Below are positions 43,229-52,131 of a stretch of 64,000 nucleotides of DNA, piece by piece; positions within the stretch are counted from its first letter, which is position 1, and every line of letters begins with the position of its first letter. The notes below the pieces were generated by a model. The model was given only the letters and a program-made list of their open reading frames with translations. It made no database searches and was not told where the DNA came from. The position numbers were made by a program, and so were the translations under genes. The stretch is from PGZG01 sp046292765. Lineage in GTDB: Bacteria > Pseudomonadota > Gammaproteobacteria > Pseudomonadales > Alcanivoracaceae. The stretch is from contig JBKBQA010000001.1 in NCBI GenBank assembly GCA_046292765.1, positions 186,001 to 250,000 on the forward strand. The letters run 5' to 3'.

Positions 43229-45115
43229 ATGAGCAATAACTACACCGCCGAGAATATCGAAGTTCTCTCCGGGCTGGAGCCGGTCAAGAAACGACCGGGC
43301 ATGTACACCGACACCACCCGCCCGAATCATCTGGCCCAGGAAGTGATCGACAACTCTGTTGACGAAGCATTGGCGGGCCATGCAAAAAATATCCGTGTCA
43401 CCCTGCACAAGGACGGCTCCGTTGAGGTGGAAGACGATGGTCGCGGCATGCCCGTGGACATGCATCCGCAGCTGAAAAAACCCGGCATCGAAGTGATTCT
43501 TTGCACCCTCCATGCCGGTGGCAAGTTCTCCAACACCAGCTACCAGTTCTCCGGCGGTCTGCACGGGGTCGGCGTGTCCGTGGTGAATGCGCTGTCGCGG
43601 CAACTGGAAGTTCAGGTCAAACGTGATGGCAATGTCTATCGCATGACCTTTGCCCACGGCGACAAGGTGTCGGATCTTGAGGTGATCGACACTGTCGGCA
43701 AACGCAACACGGGCACCATGCTGCGTTTCTGGCCAGATGAAAGCTATTTCGACAGTCCGAAAATTTCCGTTAGCAGGCTGCGGCATTTGCTGCGTGCCAA
43801 GGCGGTACTGTGTCCGGGGCTGGCGGTCACCCTGATCGACCACAACAGTGGTGAAACCGAGTCCTGGCAGTATGAAGATGGTCTGGTTGAATACCTGCTT
43901 GATGCCACCCGCGGCTGGGAGAAGATCCCCGAAGCGCCGTTTGAAGGCGCCATGCGGGCCGAAACCGAAGCTGCCGACTGGGCGGTATTGTGGTTGCCGG
44001 AAGGCGGCGAGCTGGTCACCGAATCCTACGTTAACCTGATCCCCACGGCGCAGGGCGGCACCCATGTTAACGGCCTGCGCGCTGGCCTGCTCGATGCCAT
44101 GCGCGAGTTCTGTGAGTTCCGCAACCTGTTGCCACGCGGTGTGAAACTGTCGCCGGAAGATATCTGGGATCGTGCCAGCTATGTGCTCAGCATCAAGATG
44201 CAGGATCCGCAGTTTGCTGGCCAGACCAAGGAGCGACTCAGTTCACGGCAAACTGCAGCCTTTGTCTCCGGAGTGGTCAAGGATGCCTTCTCACTGTGGC
44301 TGAACCAGCACACCGCCGAAGCAGAAAAGCTTGCTGATCTTTGTATCAATAACGCGCAAAAGCGCATGCGGGCAGCGAAGAAGGTGGTGCGGAAAAAAGT
44401 CACCGCTGGCCCTGCCTTGCCCGGCAAGCTGGCAGACTGTGCCAGTGATGACCCGGCCCAGACTGAACTTTTTCTGGTGGAAGGGGATTCCGCTGGCGGC
44501 TCCGCCAAACAGGCGCGCAGTCGCGAGTTTCAGGCCATCATGCCGCTGCGCGGCAAGATCCTGAACAGCTGGGAAGTGGATTCCGCTGAAGTGCTTGGCT
44601 CTCAGGAAATTCATGACATCGCGGTGGCGCTCGGTATCGAGCCGGGCAACGATGATCTGTCACAACTGCGCTATGGCAAGGTATGCATTCTCGCCGACGC
44701 CGATTCTGATGGCCTGCACATTGCAACACTGCTCTGCGCGTTATTTGTTCGGCATTTCCCGGCGCTGGTGAAATACGGCCACGTGTTTGTCGCCATGCCG
44801 CCACTGTTCCGCATTGATATCGGCAAGGATGTCTATTACGCCCTCGACGAGGCAGAGAAGCAGGGTGTGATGGATCGCATTCGTGCCGAAGGCAAGCGCG
44901 GCAAAGTGCAGGTCACCCGCTTCAAGGGGCTTGGCGAGATGAATCCGTTGCAGTTGCGCGAAACCACCATGGCCCCGGACACCCGGCGGCTGGTGCAGTT
45001 GTCTATTGATGCCGACGACGACACCCATCAGCTGATGGACATGCTGCTGTCGAAAAAGCGCGCCGGCGACCGTAAGGACTGGTTGGAAAGCAAAGGCAAC
45101 CTGGCAGAGATTTAA
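43229..45115 (+). CDS. parE: DNA topoisomerase IV subunit B
   Basis: A 628-residue ParE, the ATPase subunit that decatenates daughter chromosomes with ParC. GHKL ATPase motifs: EVIDNSVDEALAGH (Asn/Glu site), DDGRGMPVD and the GGLHGVGVSVVNA lid. The TOPRIM domain has LVEGDSAGGSAKQ and ADADSDGLHIATL. The C-terminal MNPLQLRETTMAPDTR motif is normal. A REP-like hairpin lies directly after it, before parC. Confidence 0.97.
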   Translation: MSNNYTAENIEVLSGLEPVKKRPGMYTDTTRPNHLAQEVIDNSVDEALAGHAKNIRVTLHKDGSVEVEDDGRGMPVDMHPQLKKPGIEVILCTLHAGGKFSNTSYQFSGGLHGVGVSVVNALSRQLEVQVKRDGNVYRMTFAHGDKVSDLEVIDTVGKRNTGTMLRFWPDESYFDSPKISVSRLRHLLRAKAVLCPGLAVTLIDHNSGETESWQYEDGLVEYLLDATRGWEKIPEAPFEGAMRAETEAADWAVLWLPEGGELVTESYVNLIPTAQGGTHVNGLRAGLLDAMREFCEFRNLLPRGVKLSPEDIWDRASYVLSIKMQDPQFAGQTKERLSSRQTAAFVSGVVKDAFSLWLNQHTAEAEKLADLCINNAQKRMRAAKKVVRKKVTAGPALPGKLADCASDDPAQTELFLVEGDSAGGSAKQARSREFQAIMPLRGKILNSWEVDSAEVLGSQEIHDIAVALGIEPGNDDLSQLRYGKVCILADADSDGLHIATLLCALFVRHFPALVKYGHVFVAMPPLFRIDIGKDVYYALDEAEKQGVMDRIRAEGKRGKVQVTRFKGLGEMNPLQLRETTMAPDTRRLVQLSIDADDDTHQLMDMLLSKKRAGDRKDWLESKGNLAEI

Positions 45116-45138
45116 CCTGCGCAGGATTGCCGCTACCA
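45116..45138. repeat. REP-like hairpin element (copy 2, inverted)
   Basis: CCTGCGCAGGATTGCCGCTACC is the reverse-orientation, slightly degenerate version of the copy at 7061 (GTAGCGGCAATCCTGCGCAGG on the minus strand). It lies in the 45-base parE-parC gap, starting just after the parE stop. Confidence 0.6.
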
Positions 45139-45160
45139 CATAGAACGAGAGCTGAGCACC

Positions 45161-47398
45161 ATGGCAGATGATTTTGAAAAAGTCGCCCTGCGCGACTACA
45201 CCGAGAAGGCCTACCTCGACTATTCGATGTATGTGATCCTCGACCGCGCCCTGCCGCATATCGGTGACGGTCTGAAGCCGGTACAACGTCGCATTGTCTA
45301 TGCGATGAGCGAGCTTGGCCTGAAGAACTCCGCCAAGCACAAGAAATCCGCCCGCACTGTCGGTGACGTGCTCGGTAAGTACCACCCGCACGGTGATTCT
45401 GCCTGCTACGAAGCCATGGTGCTGATGGCGCAGCCGTTCAGTTACCGCTATCCGCTGGTGGACGGTCAGGGCAACTGGGGCTCGCAAGACGATCCGAAAT
45501 CCTTCGCCGCGATGCGATACACCGAATCACGTCTTGCGCCTTATGCCGAAGCCCTGCTTGGCGAGCTGGGGCAGGGCACGGTGGAGTGGTTGCCGAACTT
45601 TGACGGCACGCTGGACGAGCCGAAGCTGCTGCCGGCCCGGGTGCCAAACGTGCTGATGAACGGCACCACCGGTATTGCCGTCGGTATGAGCACTGACATT
45701 CCGCCGCATAACCTGCGTGAAGTGGTGAATGCCTGCATCCATCTGTTGAAGGATCCCGGCGCCTCACTCGATGATCTGGTCGAGATCATTCAGGGCCCGG
45801 ATTACCCCACTGAAGCCGAGATCATTACGCCGCGCAACGACATTATTCGCATGTATGCGGAGGGCCGTGGTTCGCTGAAGATGCGGGCCATCTGGGAAAT
45901 GGAAGAAGGTGACATTGTCGTTACGGCACTGCCCTATCAGGTGTCCGGTGCCAAGGTGCTGGAGCAGATCGCCGATCAGATGAACAAGAAGAAGCTGCCC
46001 ATGGTCAGCGATCTTCGCGACGAATCAGATCATGAGAATCCTACTCGTCTGGTGATCACGCCGCGTTCCAATCGGGTCGATGTGCAGCAGTTGATGAGTC
46101 ACCTCTGCGCCTCCACCGATCTGGAAAAGAACTACCGCGTCAACCTGAACATGATCGGCATTGATGGACGCCCCCAGGTCAAGTCGCTGGATGTGATCCT
46201 GAACGAGTGGCTCCAGTACCGAATGGTAACGGTGCGTCGGCGTCTGCAACATCGGCTCGACAAGGTCATCGAGCGACTGCATATCCTTGACGGTTTGTTG
46301 ATTGCCTTCCTCAACATCGATGAAGTGATTCATATCATTCGTCACGAGGACGAACCGAAAACCGTGCTGATGGAGCGCTTTGGGCTTTCCGACCGCCAGG
46401 CGGAGGCCATCCTCGAACTGAAGCTGCGCCATATTGCCAAGCTTGAAGAAATGAAGATCCGCACCGAGCAGGGCGAGCTGGCTGACGAGCGCAAATCGCT
46501 GGAAGACACCTTGGGTTCCATGTCACTGATGAAAAAGCTGGTGGCGAAGGAACTGAAACAGGATGCAGAAAAATATGGCGACCATCGGCGCTCACCCATT
46601 GTCGAGCGGGACGAGTCTCGGGCGCTGGATGAAACAGAACTGGTGGCTGCTGAGCCGGTGACGGTGGTGCTGTCGGAACGCGGCTGGGTGCGTTCTGCCA
46701 AGGGCCACGATGTGGATCCGCAATCGCTGACTTACAAGTCTGGCGATGGCTTCCTGTCGGCGGCGAATGGCAAGTCAAACCAGCAGGTGTGCTTTATTGA
46801 TTCTACCGGCCGCACCTATTCGCAGGCGGTGCACGGGTTGCCAAGTGCCCGTGGTCATGGCGAGCCGCTGTCGGCCATGCTCAGTCCACCCAGTGGCGCC
46901 AGCTTTATTGCCGCCATGATGGGTGCTGACAAGGATGCCTGGTTGCTGGCCAGTGATGCCGGTTACGGTTTTGTTGCCCGCCTCGGTGATCTGCATGCCA
47001 ACAAGAAGGCTGGCAAGGGAGCGTTGACGGTGCCCGCCCACGGCAAGGTGCTGCCGCCGCGATTGATCCGCGACCTGCAACAGGATCTGGTTGCGGTGCT
47101 CGCCAACGATGGCCGTCTGCTGGTGTTCGCGCTCAAGGATCTGCCCGAGATGCCGCGCGGCAAGGGCAACAAGATGATGTCGATTCCGTCGGCAAAGCTG
47201 GCCGACCGTTCCGAGTTTGTTCAGGACGTGCAGGTGCTCGGCCCGGACGACACGTTGCTGGTGTATGCCGGCAAACGCCATATCGGTCTGAAGCCGTCGG
47301 ATATCGAGCATTATCTTGGCGAGCGTGGCCGGCGCGGTGCGAAATTGCCGCGCGGATTCCAGAATGTCGATCGGATGGTGGTGGAGCGCAAGGGCTGA
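45161..47398 (+). CDS. parC: DNA topoisomerase IV subunit A
   Basis: A 745-residue ParC, the breakage-reunion subunit of topoisomerase IV. The quinolone region YHPHGDSACYEAMV has the susceptible-type Ser80 and Glu84. RYTESRLAPYAEALL contains the catalytic Tyr120. The C-terminal half has the beta-pinwheel repeats (VRSAKGHDVDPQSLTYKSGD) that bind DNA. parE and parC adjacent in this order, downstream of yqiA, is a compact version of the gammaproteobacterial arrangement. Confidence 0.97.
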   Translation: MADDFEKVALRDYTEKAYLDYSMYVILDRALPHIGDGLKPVQRRIVYAMSELGLKNSAKHKKSARTVGDVLGKYHPHGDSACYEAMVLMAQPFSYRYPLVDGQGNWGSQDDPKSFAAMRYTESRLAPYAEALLGELGQGTVEWLPNFDGTLDEPKLLPARVPNVLMNGTTGIAVGMSTDIPPHNLREVVNACIHLLKDPGASLDDLVEIIQGPDYPTEAEIITPRNDIIRMYAEGRGSLKMRAIWEMEEGDIVVTALPYQVSGAKVLEQIADQMNKKKLPMVSDLRDESDHENPTRLVITPRSNRVDVQQLMSHLCASTDLEKNYRVNLNMIGIDGRPQVKSLDVILNEWLQYRMVTVRRRLQHRLDKVIERLHILDGLLIAFLNIDEVIHIIRHEDEPKTVLMERFGLSDRQAEAILELKLRHIAKLEEMKIRTEQGELADERKSLEDTLGSMSLMKKLVAKELKQDAEKYGDHRRSPIVERDESRALDETELVAAEPVTVVLSERGWVRSAKGHDVDPQSLTYKSGDGFLSAANGKSNQQVCFIDSTGRTYSQAVHGLPSARGHGEPLSAMLSPPSGASFIAAMMGADKDAWLLASDAGYGFVARLGDLHANKKAGKGALTVPAHGKVLPPRLIRDLQQDLVAVLANDGRLLVFALKDLPEMPRGKGNKMMSIPSAKLADRSEFVQDVQVLGPDDTLLVYAGKRHIGLKPSDIEHYLGERGRRGAKLPRGFQNVDRMVVERKG

Positions 47399-47402
47399 GG
47401 TG

Positions 47403-47792
47403 TTACTCCGGCACGATCAGAACATGAATGATCTGTGCCGCCTCGCTGTGATTCACAGCAAACGCCAGTGCTTGCCGATCATTGCAGTCCACGCGCTCCG
47501 AAGGATGGTAGCTGGCGGTAGTAGTGGCGGCATCGCCGTCAAAGCTGCGCATGTCGGTGCTGATTGCCATCGAGAACGGCCGATCAGCCGGATTGCGAAG
47601 ACAAAGCAGCGGCGTATCGTCTGCGGCGTTGATGGTGTGCGACGAGGTGATGGTCAGGGGATGAGCGATGGTCAGGGAAATTGATGCCTTTGCCGTTAAC
47701 CATCCGGAACTGTAGGCCGCGCTGGTGAGCAACGACAGTCCGATGGCTGCCGATATGGTTTGAAGAAGTTTTGTCGGCCTGCAGTTCGCCAC
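47403..47792 (-). CDS. Small exported protein of unknown function
   Basis: A 129-residue protein with a signal-peptide-like N-terminus (KLLQTISAAIGLSLLTSAAY) and a beta-rich remainder with two cysteines (LLCLRNPADRP and VDCNDRQALAF). The family is not recognised. The start is GTG 47792 with GGGAG about 9 bases upstream; this ribosome site lies inside a 16-base perfect palindrome (47801-47816). It is convergent with parC (4-base gap). Confidence 0.6.
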   Translation of the reverse strand: MANCRPTKLLQTISAAIGLSLLTSAAYSSGWLTAKASISLTIAHPLTITSSHTINAADDTPLLCLRNPADRPFSMAISTDMRSFDGDAATTTASYHPSERVDCNDRQALAFAVNHSEAAQIIHVLIVPE

Positions 47793-47800
47793 AACATCCG

Positions 47801-47816
47801 CTCCCGGCGCCGGGAG
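47801..47816. promoter_or_regulatory. Perfect 16-base palindrome over a ribosome site
   Basis: CTCCCGGCGCCGGGAG is self-complementary over its full length and contains the GGGAG ribosome site of the minus-strand gene starting at 47792. It could fold in the mRNA and hide the site, or bind a dimeric protein. Confidence 0.45.
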
Positions 47817-47997
47817 GCGCGCGGCAACGCGGCCTTCCCGAAACGGTTATCACCAGTATCGGGGCGGTGGATGTGACAAGGGAAAGAACTGCTTGGGATA
47901 GCCATTCCATTGCTGATACGGAAATAGTGACAATTCAGACGGAATGCAATTGCTGTGATGTCACTCGGGCATTAGAGCGGAATTATTTTCCATTCTA
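47817..47997. other. Intergenic region between the small exported gene and gdhA
   Basis: No gene is apparent. The region becomes A/T-rich to the right (GGAATTATTTTCCATTC) and probably holds the promoter of the minus-strand exported protein. Confidence 0.35.
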
Positions 47998-48018
47998 ACG
48001 GGCGCGTCCTGCGCCCGT
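47998..48018 (-). terminator. Hairpin after gdhA
   Basis: 8-bp stem ACGGGCGC / GCGCCCGT with a GTCCT loop, 16 bases beyond the gdhA stop on the minus strand, followed by TTAGAATGG. A plausible terminator without a long T tract. Confidence 0.55.
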
Positions 48019-48033
48019 GTCAGTCAGTGCCAA

Positions 48034-49371
48034 TCAGATCACGCCCTGGGCCAGCATGGCATCGGCAACCTTGACGAAGCCGGCAATATTGGCGCCGTCG
48101 ACATAATCCACCTTGCCACCCTGACTGCCATATTCCAGACAGCTGTGGTGAATGCGCTGCATGATACGGTGCAGACGTTCATCTACCTCGCCCTGATTCC
48201 AGCTCAGTCGCAGGCTGTTTTGTGACATTTCCAGTCCGCTCACTGATACGCCGCCGGCGTTTGAGGCCTTGCCCGGCGCGTACAGCATGCCGGCCTCACG
48301 GAACACTTCGATGGCGGGCAGGGTGGAGGGCATGTTGGCGCCTTCCGCAACACACATGCAGCCATTGGCCACCAGTTTTTTCGCATCTTCAGCATGCAGT
48401 TCGTTCTGGGTTGCACAGGGCAGGGCAATGTCGCATTCCAGTGACCACGGATTGGCGCCGGCCTGAAAGGGCAGATTGAACTCGGAGGCCATGTCCGCCA
48501 GTCGGCCACGTTTCTCGTTCTTCAGATGCTGCAGGTAGTACCACTGTTCTATCGTCATGCCGTCCGGCAGATGCAGGGTACCACCGGAATCGGATGCGCT
48601 GACGACCTTGCCACCCAGTTCCATGGTTTTGCGCATGGCGAACTGCGCCACATTGCCGGAGCCAGACACCGCCACGCGTTTGCCATCCACCGATGTGCTG
48701 CGTGTTTTCAGCATTTCCTCTACGAAATAGAGCAGGCCAAAGCCGGTGGCCTCGGGCCGCAGCAGACTGCCGCCAAAGGCCGCGCCCTTGCCGGTGAAGG
48801 TGCCGGTGAATTCATTGGTGAGCTTCTTGTACATCCCGAACATGTAGCCGACTTCGCGCGCCCCGACACCAATGTCGCCGGCTGGCACATCGAGATCCGG
48901 GCCGATATGGCGGTACAACTCGGCCATCAGCGCCTGACAAAAGCGCATCACCTCGTTGTCGCTTTTGCCCTTGGGATCGAAATCAGCGCCGCCCTTGCCG
49001 CCGCCCATGGGCAGCGACGTCAGGGCGTTTTTGAAGGTTTGCTCAAAGGCAAGAAACTTCAACACGCCGAGATTGACGGTGGGATGAAAGCGCATGCCGC
49101 CCTTGTAGGGGCCGATGGCGCTGTTCATCTGTATCCGATAGCCGCGATTTACCTGAACCCGGTTCTGGTCATCGACCCAGGCTACCCGGAACATGATCAC
49201 CCGCTCCGGCTCCACCAGCCGCTCGACCAGCCCCGGTTGCTGATACTTGGGTGTGCGTTCGATATAGGGCCAGAGCGACAGTAATACCTCTTCCGCAGCC
49301 TGATGAAATGGTGCCTGCTCCGGGTCACGCTTGCGCAGCTGTTCGAGAAAAGTGTGCAATGAATCCGACAT
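48034..49371 (-). CDS. gdhA: NADP-specific glutamate dehydrogenase
   Basis: A 445-residue hexameric glutamate dehydrogenase catalysing reductive amination of 2-oxoglutarate (ammonia assimilation). Substrate-binding blocks are GPYKGGMRFHP (about 88-98) and LPMGGGKGGADFDPKG (catalytic Lys region, about 118-133). The dinucleotide site is VAVSGSGNVAQFA, and the family's EGANMPST is present. The start ATG 49371 has AAGAGAGTG upstream; the frame remains open far upstream but without homology. NADP specificity is by similarity to GdhA. Confidence 0.95.
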   Translation of the reverse strand: MSDSLHTFLEQLRKRDPEQAPFHQAAEEVLLSLWPYIERTPKYQQPGLVERLVEPERVIMFRVAWVDDQNRVQVNRGYRIQMNSAIGPYKGGMRFHPTVNLGVLKFLAFEQTFKNALTSLPMGGGKGGADFDPKGKSDNEVMRFCQALMAELYRHIGPDLDVPAGDIGVGAREVGYMFGMYKKLTNEFTGTFTGKGAAFGGSLLRPEATGFGLLYFVEEMLKTRSTSVDGKRVAVSGSGNVAQFAMRKTMELGGKVVSASDSGGTLHLPDGMTIEQWYYLQHLKNEKRGRLADMASEFNLPFQAGANPWSLECDIALPCATQNELHAEDAKKLVANGCMCVAEGANMPSTLPAIEVFREAGMLYAPGKASNAGGVSVSGLEMSQNSLRLSWNQGEVDERLHRIMQRIHHSCLEYGSQGGKVDYVDGANIAGFVKVADAMLAQGVI

Positions 49372-49392
49372 GATCACTCTCTTGATATTGGT

Positions 49393-49415
49393 GTGGGAGC
49401 GGCAATCCCGCCGCG
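49393..49415. repeat. REP-like hairpin element (copy 3)
   Basis: GTGGGAGCGGCAATCCCGCCGC..., with the palindromic halves GCGGCA/GCCGC around ATCC. It lies in the intergenic gap upstream of gdhA and is the best match to copy 1 at 7061. Confidence 0.68.
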
Positions 49416-49444
49416 TCCTGTTCCGGAATGGCTGTCCATCTGCC

Positions 49445-49753
49445 TTAGTGGTCCTGATGCAAAAGTAGTTCTCGAACGACGGGGCCATCCATGTGGGCGT
49501 TGATGATGGCAAGCTTGCGGGCTCGGGGCAGCTTTCGCAACCGGTGCTCGGCGCGCAGGGCATCGCCGTGCGCGCCGATTTCGGCACACCACAGCAGCGA
49601 CACCTGCCTGGCTGCCCGGGTGAAGCGGGCTCCCCGCGCGCCGCCGGCAAGGTGTTCCCGATAGCGGCGCGCCGGATCGGTGCTGATGCCGGTATACAGG
49701 CGGCCATCGCAGTCCAGCAGGTACAGCCACCAGACCGGTTCGTCGCGGCTCAT
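49445..49753 (-). CDS. GIY-YIG nuclease family protein (UPF0213/YhbQ-like)
   Basis: A 102-residue stand-alone GIY-YIG domain: WWLYLLDCDGRLYTGISTDP supplies the YL..YTG pair, and RRYREHLAGG has the conserved Arg. A downstream AEHRLRKLPR contains the family Glu and Lys. Members of this small group are poorly characterised nucleases. The ATG at 49753 overlaps the stop of the upstream MDR gene (ATGA), so it is co-transcribed with it. Confidence 0.88.
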   Translation of the reverse strand: MSRDEPVWWLYLLDCDGRLYTGISTDPARRYREHLAGGARGARFTRAARQVSLLWCAEIGAHGDALRAEHRLRKLPRARKLAIINAHMDGPVVRELLLHQDH

Positions 49754-50727
49754 TCTTGCGGGCAAATCACGATCTTGCCGATGGAGCGACGCTCGAACAG
49801 AGCGGCAAACGCCTCGCCGGCGCCGGCCAGTGGATAGCGCTGATCCGCCTGCGGTGACAACTTGCCGGCCAGTGTCCACTCCACCAGCGTCGAGATCACC
49901 GGCGGCACAATCGCCGGGTTGGTCATCACCGCGCCGCCCCAGTTCACGCCATGAATGCTGCACTGCTTGAGCAGCATCAGGTTGAGCGGAACACTGGCGA
50001 TGCCGGTGACAAAGCCGACCACCAGAAAACGTCCACCGGGATTGAGCATGCGCAGGGCCGGCTCTGCTGTTGCGCCGCCGACGGGGTCATACACCACATC
50101 AATGCCTTTGCTGCCAGCGGCGGCCTTGGCTGCCTTGCGCCATTCCGGGTCGTTATAGTCGATCACCGCATCGGCGCCGGCGGCGAGGCAGCGCTGGCGC
50201 TTGGTGTCTGTGCCGGCACAGGCGATCACGCGTGCGCCCATTGCCTTGGCGATTTCGATGGCGGTGCTGCCGGTGGTGCCGGAAGCGCCCAGTACCAGCA
50301 GCGTCTCGCCGGCTTTCAGGTTACCGATCTCGCGCAGACCGTAAAGACCGGTGGCGTAGGCGATAAAGAAATTGGCCGCATCCTCCAGATTCAGTGCCGG
50401 CGGCAGCGGAAAGCAGGACATGGCCGGCAGCGTCAGTCTTTCGGCCATGGCGCCCATAAAGGCAAAGCCGGCCACCGCATCACCTGCCTTCAGGTGGGTG
50501 ACGCCATCGCCCACTTCCGTCACCGTGCCGGAAAACGAACTGCCCGGCACAAACGGCAGCGGCGGCTTGATCTGGTACTCGCCCTTGATCAGCAGGCCAT
50601 CGAAGTAGCCAACTCCAACTCCGACCACGCGGACTTGCACCTCACCCGGGCTCGGCGCCCGTTCGGCAATGTCGGATACCTTCAGTGCCGACGGATCACC
50701 GAAGGCCTCAACCTGTAATGCGCGCAT
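49750..50727 (-). CDS. NADPH:quinone oxidoreductase-family MDR protein
   Basis: A 325-residue zinc-independent medium-chain dehydrogenase/reductase. The N-terminal GroES-like domain (PFVPGSSFSGTVTEVGDGV) is followed by a Rossmann fold with LVLGASGTTGSTAIEIAKAM (about 143-162), the AxxGxxGS pattern of quinone oxidoreductases. CAGTDTKRQR suggests NADPH. It lacks the zinc-binding cysteines of alcohol dehydrogenases. The substrate is unknown. It is divergent from the thiolase gene and coupled to the GIY-YIG gene. Confidence 0.88.
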   Translation of the reverse strand: MRALQVEAFGDPSALKVSDIAERAPSPGEVQVRVVGVGVGYFDGLLIKGEYQIKPPLPFVPGSSFSGTVTEVGDGVTHLKAGDAVAGFAFMGAMAERLTLPAMSCFPLPPALNLEDAANFFIAYATGLYGLREIGNLKAGETLLVLGASGTTGSTAIEIAKAMGARVIACAGTDTKRQRCLAAGADAVIDYNDPEWRKAAKAAAGSKGIDVVYDPVGGATAEPALRMLNPGGRFLVVGFVTGIASVPLNLMLLKQCSIHGVNWGGAVMTNPAIVPPVISTLVEWTLAGKLSPQADQRYPLAGAGEAFAALFERRSIGKIVICPQE

Positions 50728-50924
50728 GTTGCTCTCCCGTCCGGCGTCTGTTGGTCGCCGGCTTTGCCATGATGCCGCAGTATAGCCCCGCAGGCGTGAC
50801 CGGATGTCACTGACCCAGGTGCGATGTTGTCATTGTTGTCGGTCGGCTGCAGGGGGTAGCCTCTCGGTTCCCGGCAGCCCACCCGTGGCGGCTGCCGTCC
50901 TGATCAACCTGAAGGAGACCGATC

Positions 50925-52088
50925 ATGGCCGAAGCCTATATTGTTGATGCCGTCCGTACCGCCGGAGGCCGTCGCAACGGCCGCCTGAGCCGCACGCACC
51001 CCGCCGATCTCGGCGGTATCGTTATTGACGCCCTGCTTGATCGCACCGGCGTTGATCCGGCCCTGATCGACGATGTCATCTTCGGTTGCGTCAGCCAGAT
51101 CGGTCCGCAAACCTTTAACATCGCTCGCACCAGCATCCTCAGCTCAAAGCTGCCGGAATCCGTACCCGGCGTATCCATCGATCGCCAGTGTGGCTCATCG
51201 CAACAGGCGATCCATTTTGCCGCCCAGGCGGTAATGTCGGGCACCCAGGATCTGGTCATTGCCGGCGGCGTGGAGTCCATGAGTCAGGTGCCGATTGGCT
51301 CGCCGATGGTGAAGGCGATGGATCTTGGCACCCCGTTTGGCGGTGAAATCGGCAAGCGCTATCCCGGCGAAACCTTCAGCCAGTTTAACGGTGCCGAGCG
51401 CATGGCGGCCAAGTACGGCGTCACCCGCGAAGAGCTGGCGAAGTTTGCCTACGACAGCCACGTTAATGGCGCGGCGGCGACCAAAGCTGGCAAGTTCAAA
51501 GACGAAATCGTGCCGATTGAAGTGGACATCGAAGGTCAGACGGTGATTCATGATACTGACGAAGGTATTCGCTGGGAGCCGGATCATAACGCCATGCTGA
51601 CACTGGCGCCGATTCAGGAGGGCGGTGTGATTTCTGCCGCATTCGCCAGCCAGATCTGCGACGGTTCTTCGGCGGTGCTGGTGGCCAGTGCCGCAGCGGT
51701 AAAAAAATATGGCCTGACCCCGCTGGCACGCATTCATACCATGGCGGTGGTGGGTTCGGATCCGACCATGGTGCTCGAAGGCCCGATCCCGGCAACGCAG
51801 AAAGTGCTGGAGAAGTCTGGCCTCAGCATTGACGACATGGATCTGTATGAAGTGAACGAAGCATTTGGTTCGGTGCCATTGGCCTGGGCCAAGGCGGTGG
51901 GGGCTGATCTCGCCAAACTGAACGTCAATGGTGGCGCTCAGGCGCTGGGTCATCCACTTGGCGCCACTGGCAGCAAGCTCGCCGGCACCCTGATCTATGA
52001 ACTGCGACGTCGCGGCGGTCGTTACGGTCTGCTGGCGATATGCGAAGGCCTCGGCACCGCCAACGCTACCATCTTCGAACTGCTCTGA
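50925..52088 (+). CDS. Acetyl-CoA C-acyltransferase (thiolase)
   Basis: A 387-residue thiolase acting on 3-ketoacyl-CoA (beta-oxidation) or acetoacetyl-CoA. The active-site Cys89 is in SIDRQCGSSQQA, the His in NGGAQALGHPLGATGSK and the second Cys in AICEGLGTANA. EVNEAFGSVPLAWAK is the usual substrate loop. The ATG at 50925 follows GAAGGAGA. Chain-length specificity cannot be judged. A strong terminator follows. Confidence 0.93.
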   Translation: MAEAYIVDAVRTAGGRRNGRLSRTHPADLGGIVIDALLDRTGVDPALIDDVIFGCVSQIGPQTFNIARTSILSSKLPESVPGVSIDRQCGSSQQAIHFAAQAVMSGTQDLVIAGGVESMSQVPIGSPMVKAMDLGTPFGGEIGKRYPGETFSQFNGAERMAAKYGVTREELAKFAYDSHVNGAAATKAGKFKDEIVPIEVDIEGQTVIHDTDEGIRWEPDHNAMLTLAPIQEGGVISAAFASQICDGSSAVLVASAAAVKKYGLTPLARIHTMAVVGSDPTMVLEGPIPATQKVLEKSGLSIDDMDLYEVNEAFGSVPLAWAKAVGADLAKLNVNGGAQALGHPLGATGSKLAGTLIYELRRRGGRYGLLAICEGLGTANATIFELL

Positions 52089-52103
52089 CGGCGGCTGGAA
52101 CAG

Positions 52104-52131
52104 AAATGGCGCCTGCGGGCGCCATTTTTTT
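52104..52131. terminator. Strong intrinsic terminator after the thiolase gene
   Basis: A 10-bp stem AAATGGCGCC / GGCGCCATTT with a TGCG tetraloop, followed by a run of T. It reaches the stop codon of the convergent minus-strand gene and may act in both directions. Confidence 0.88.
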
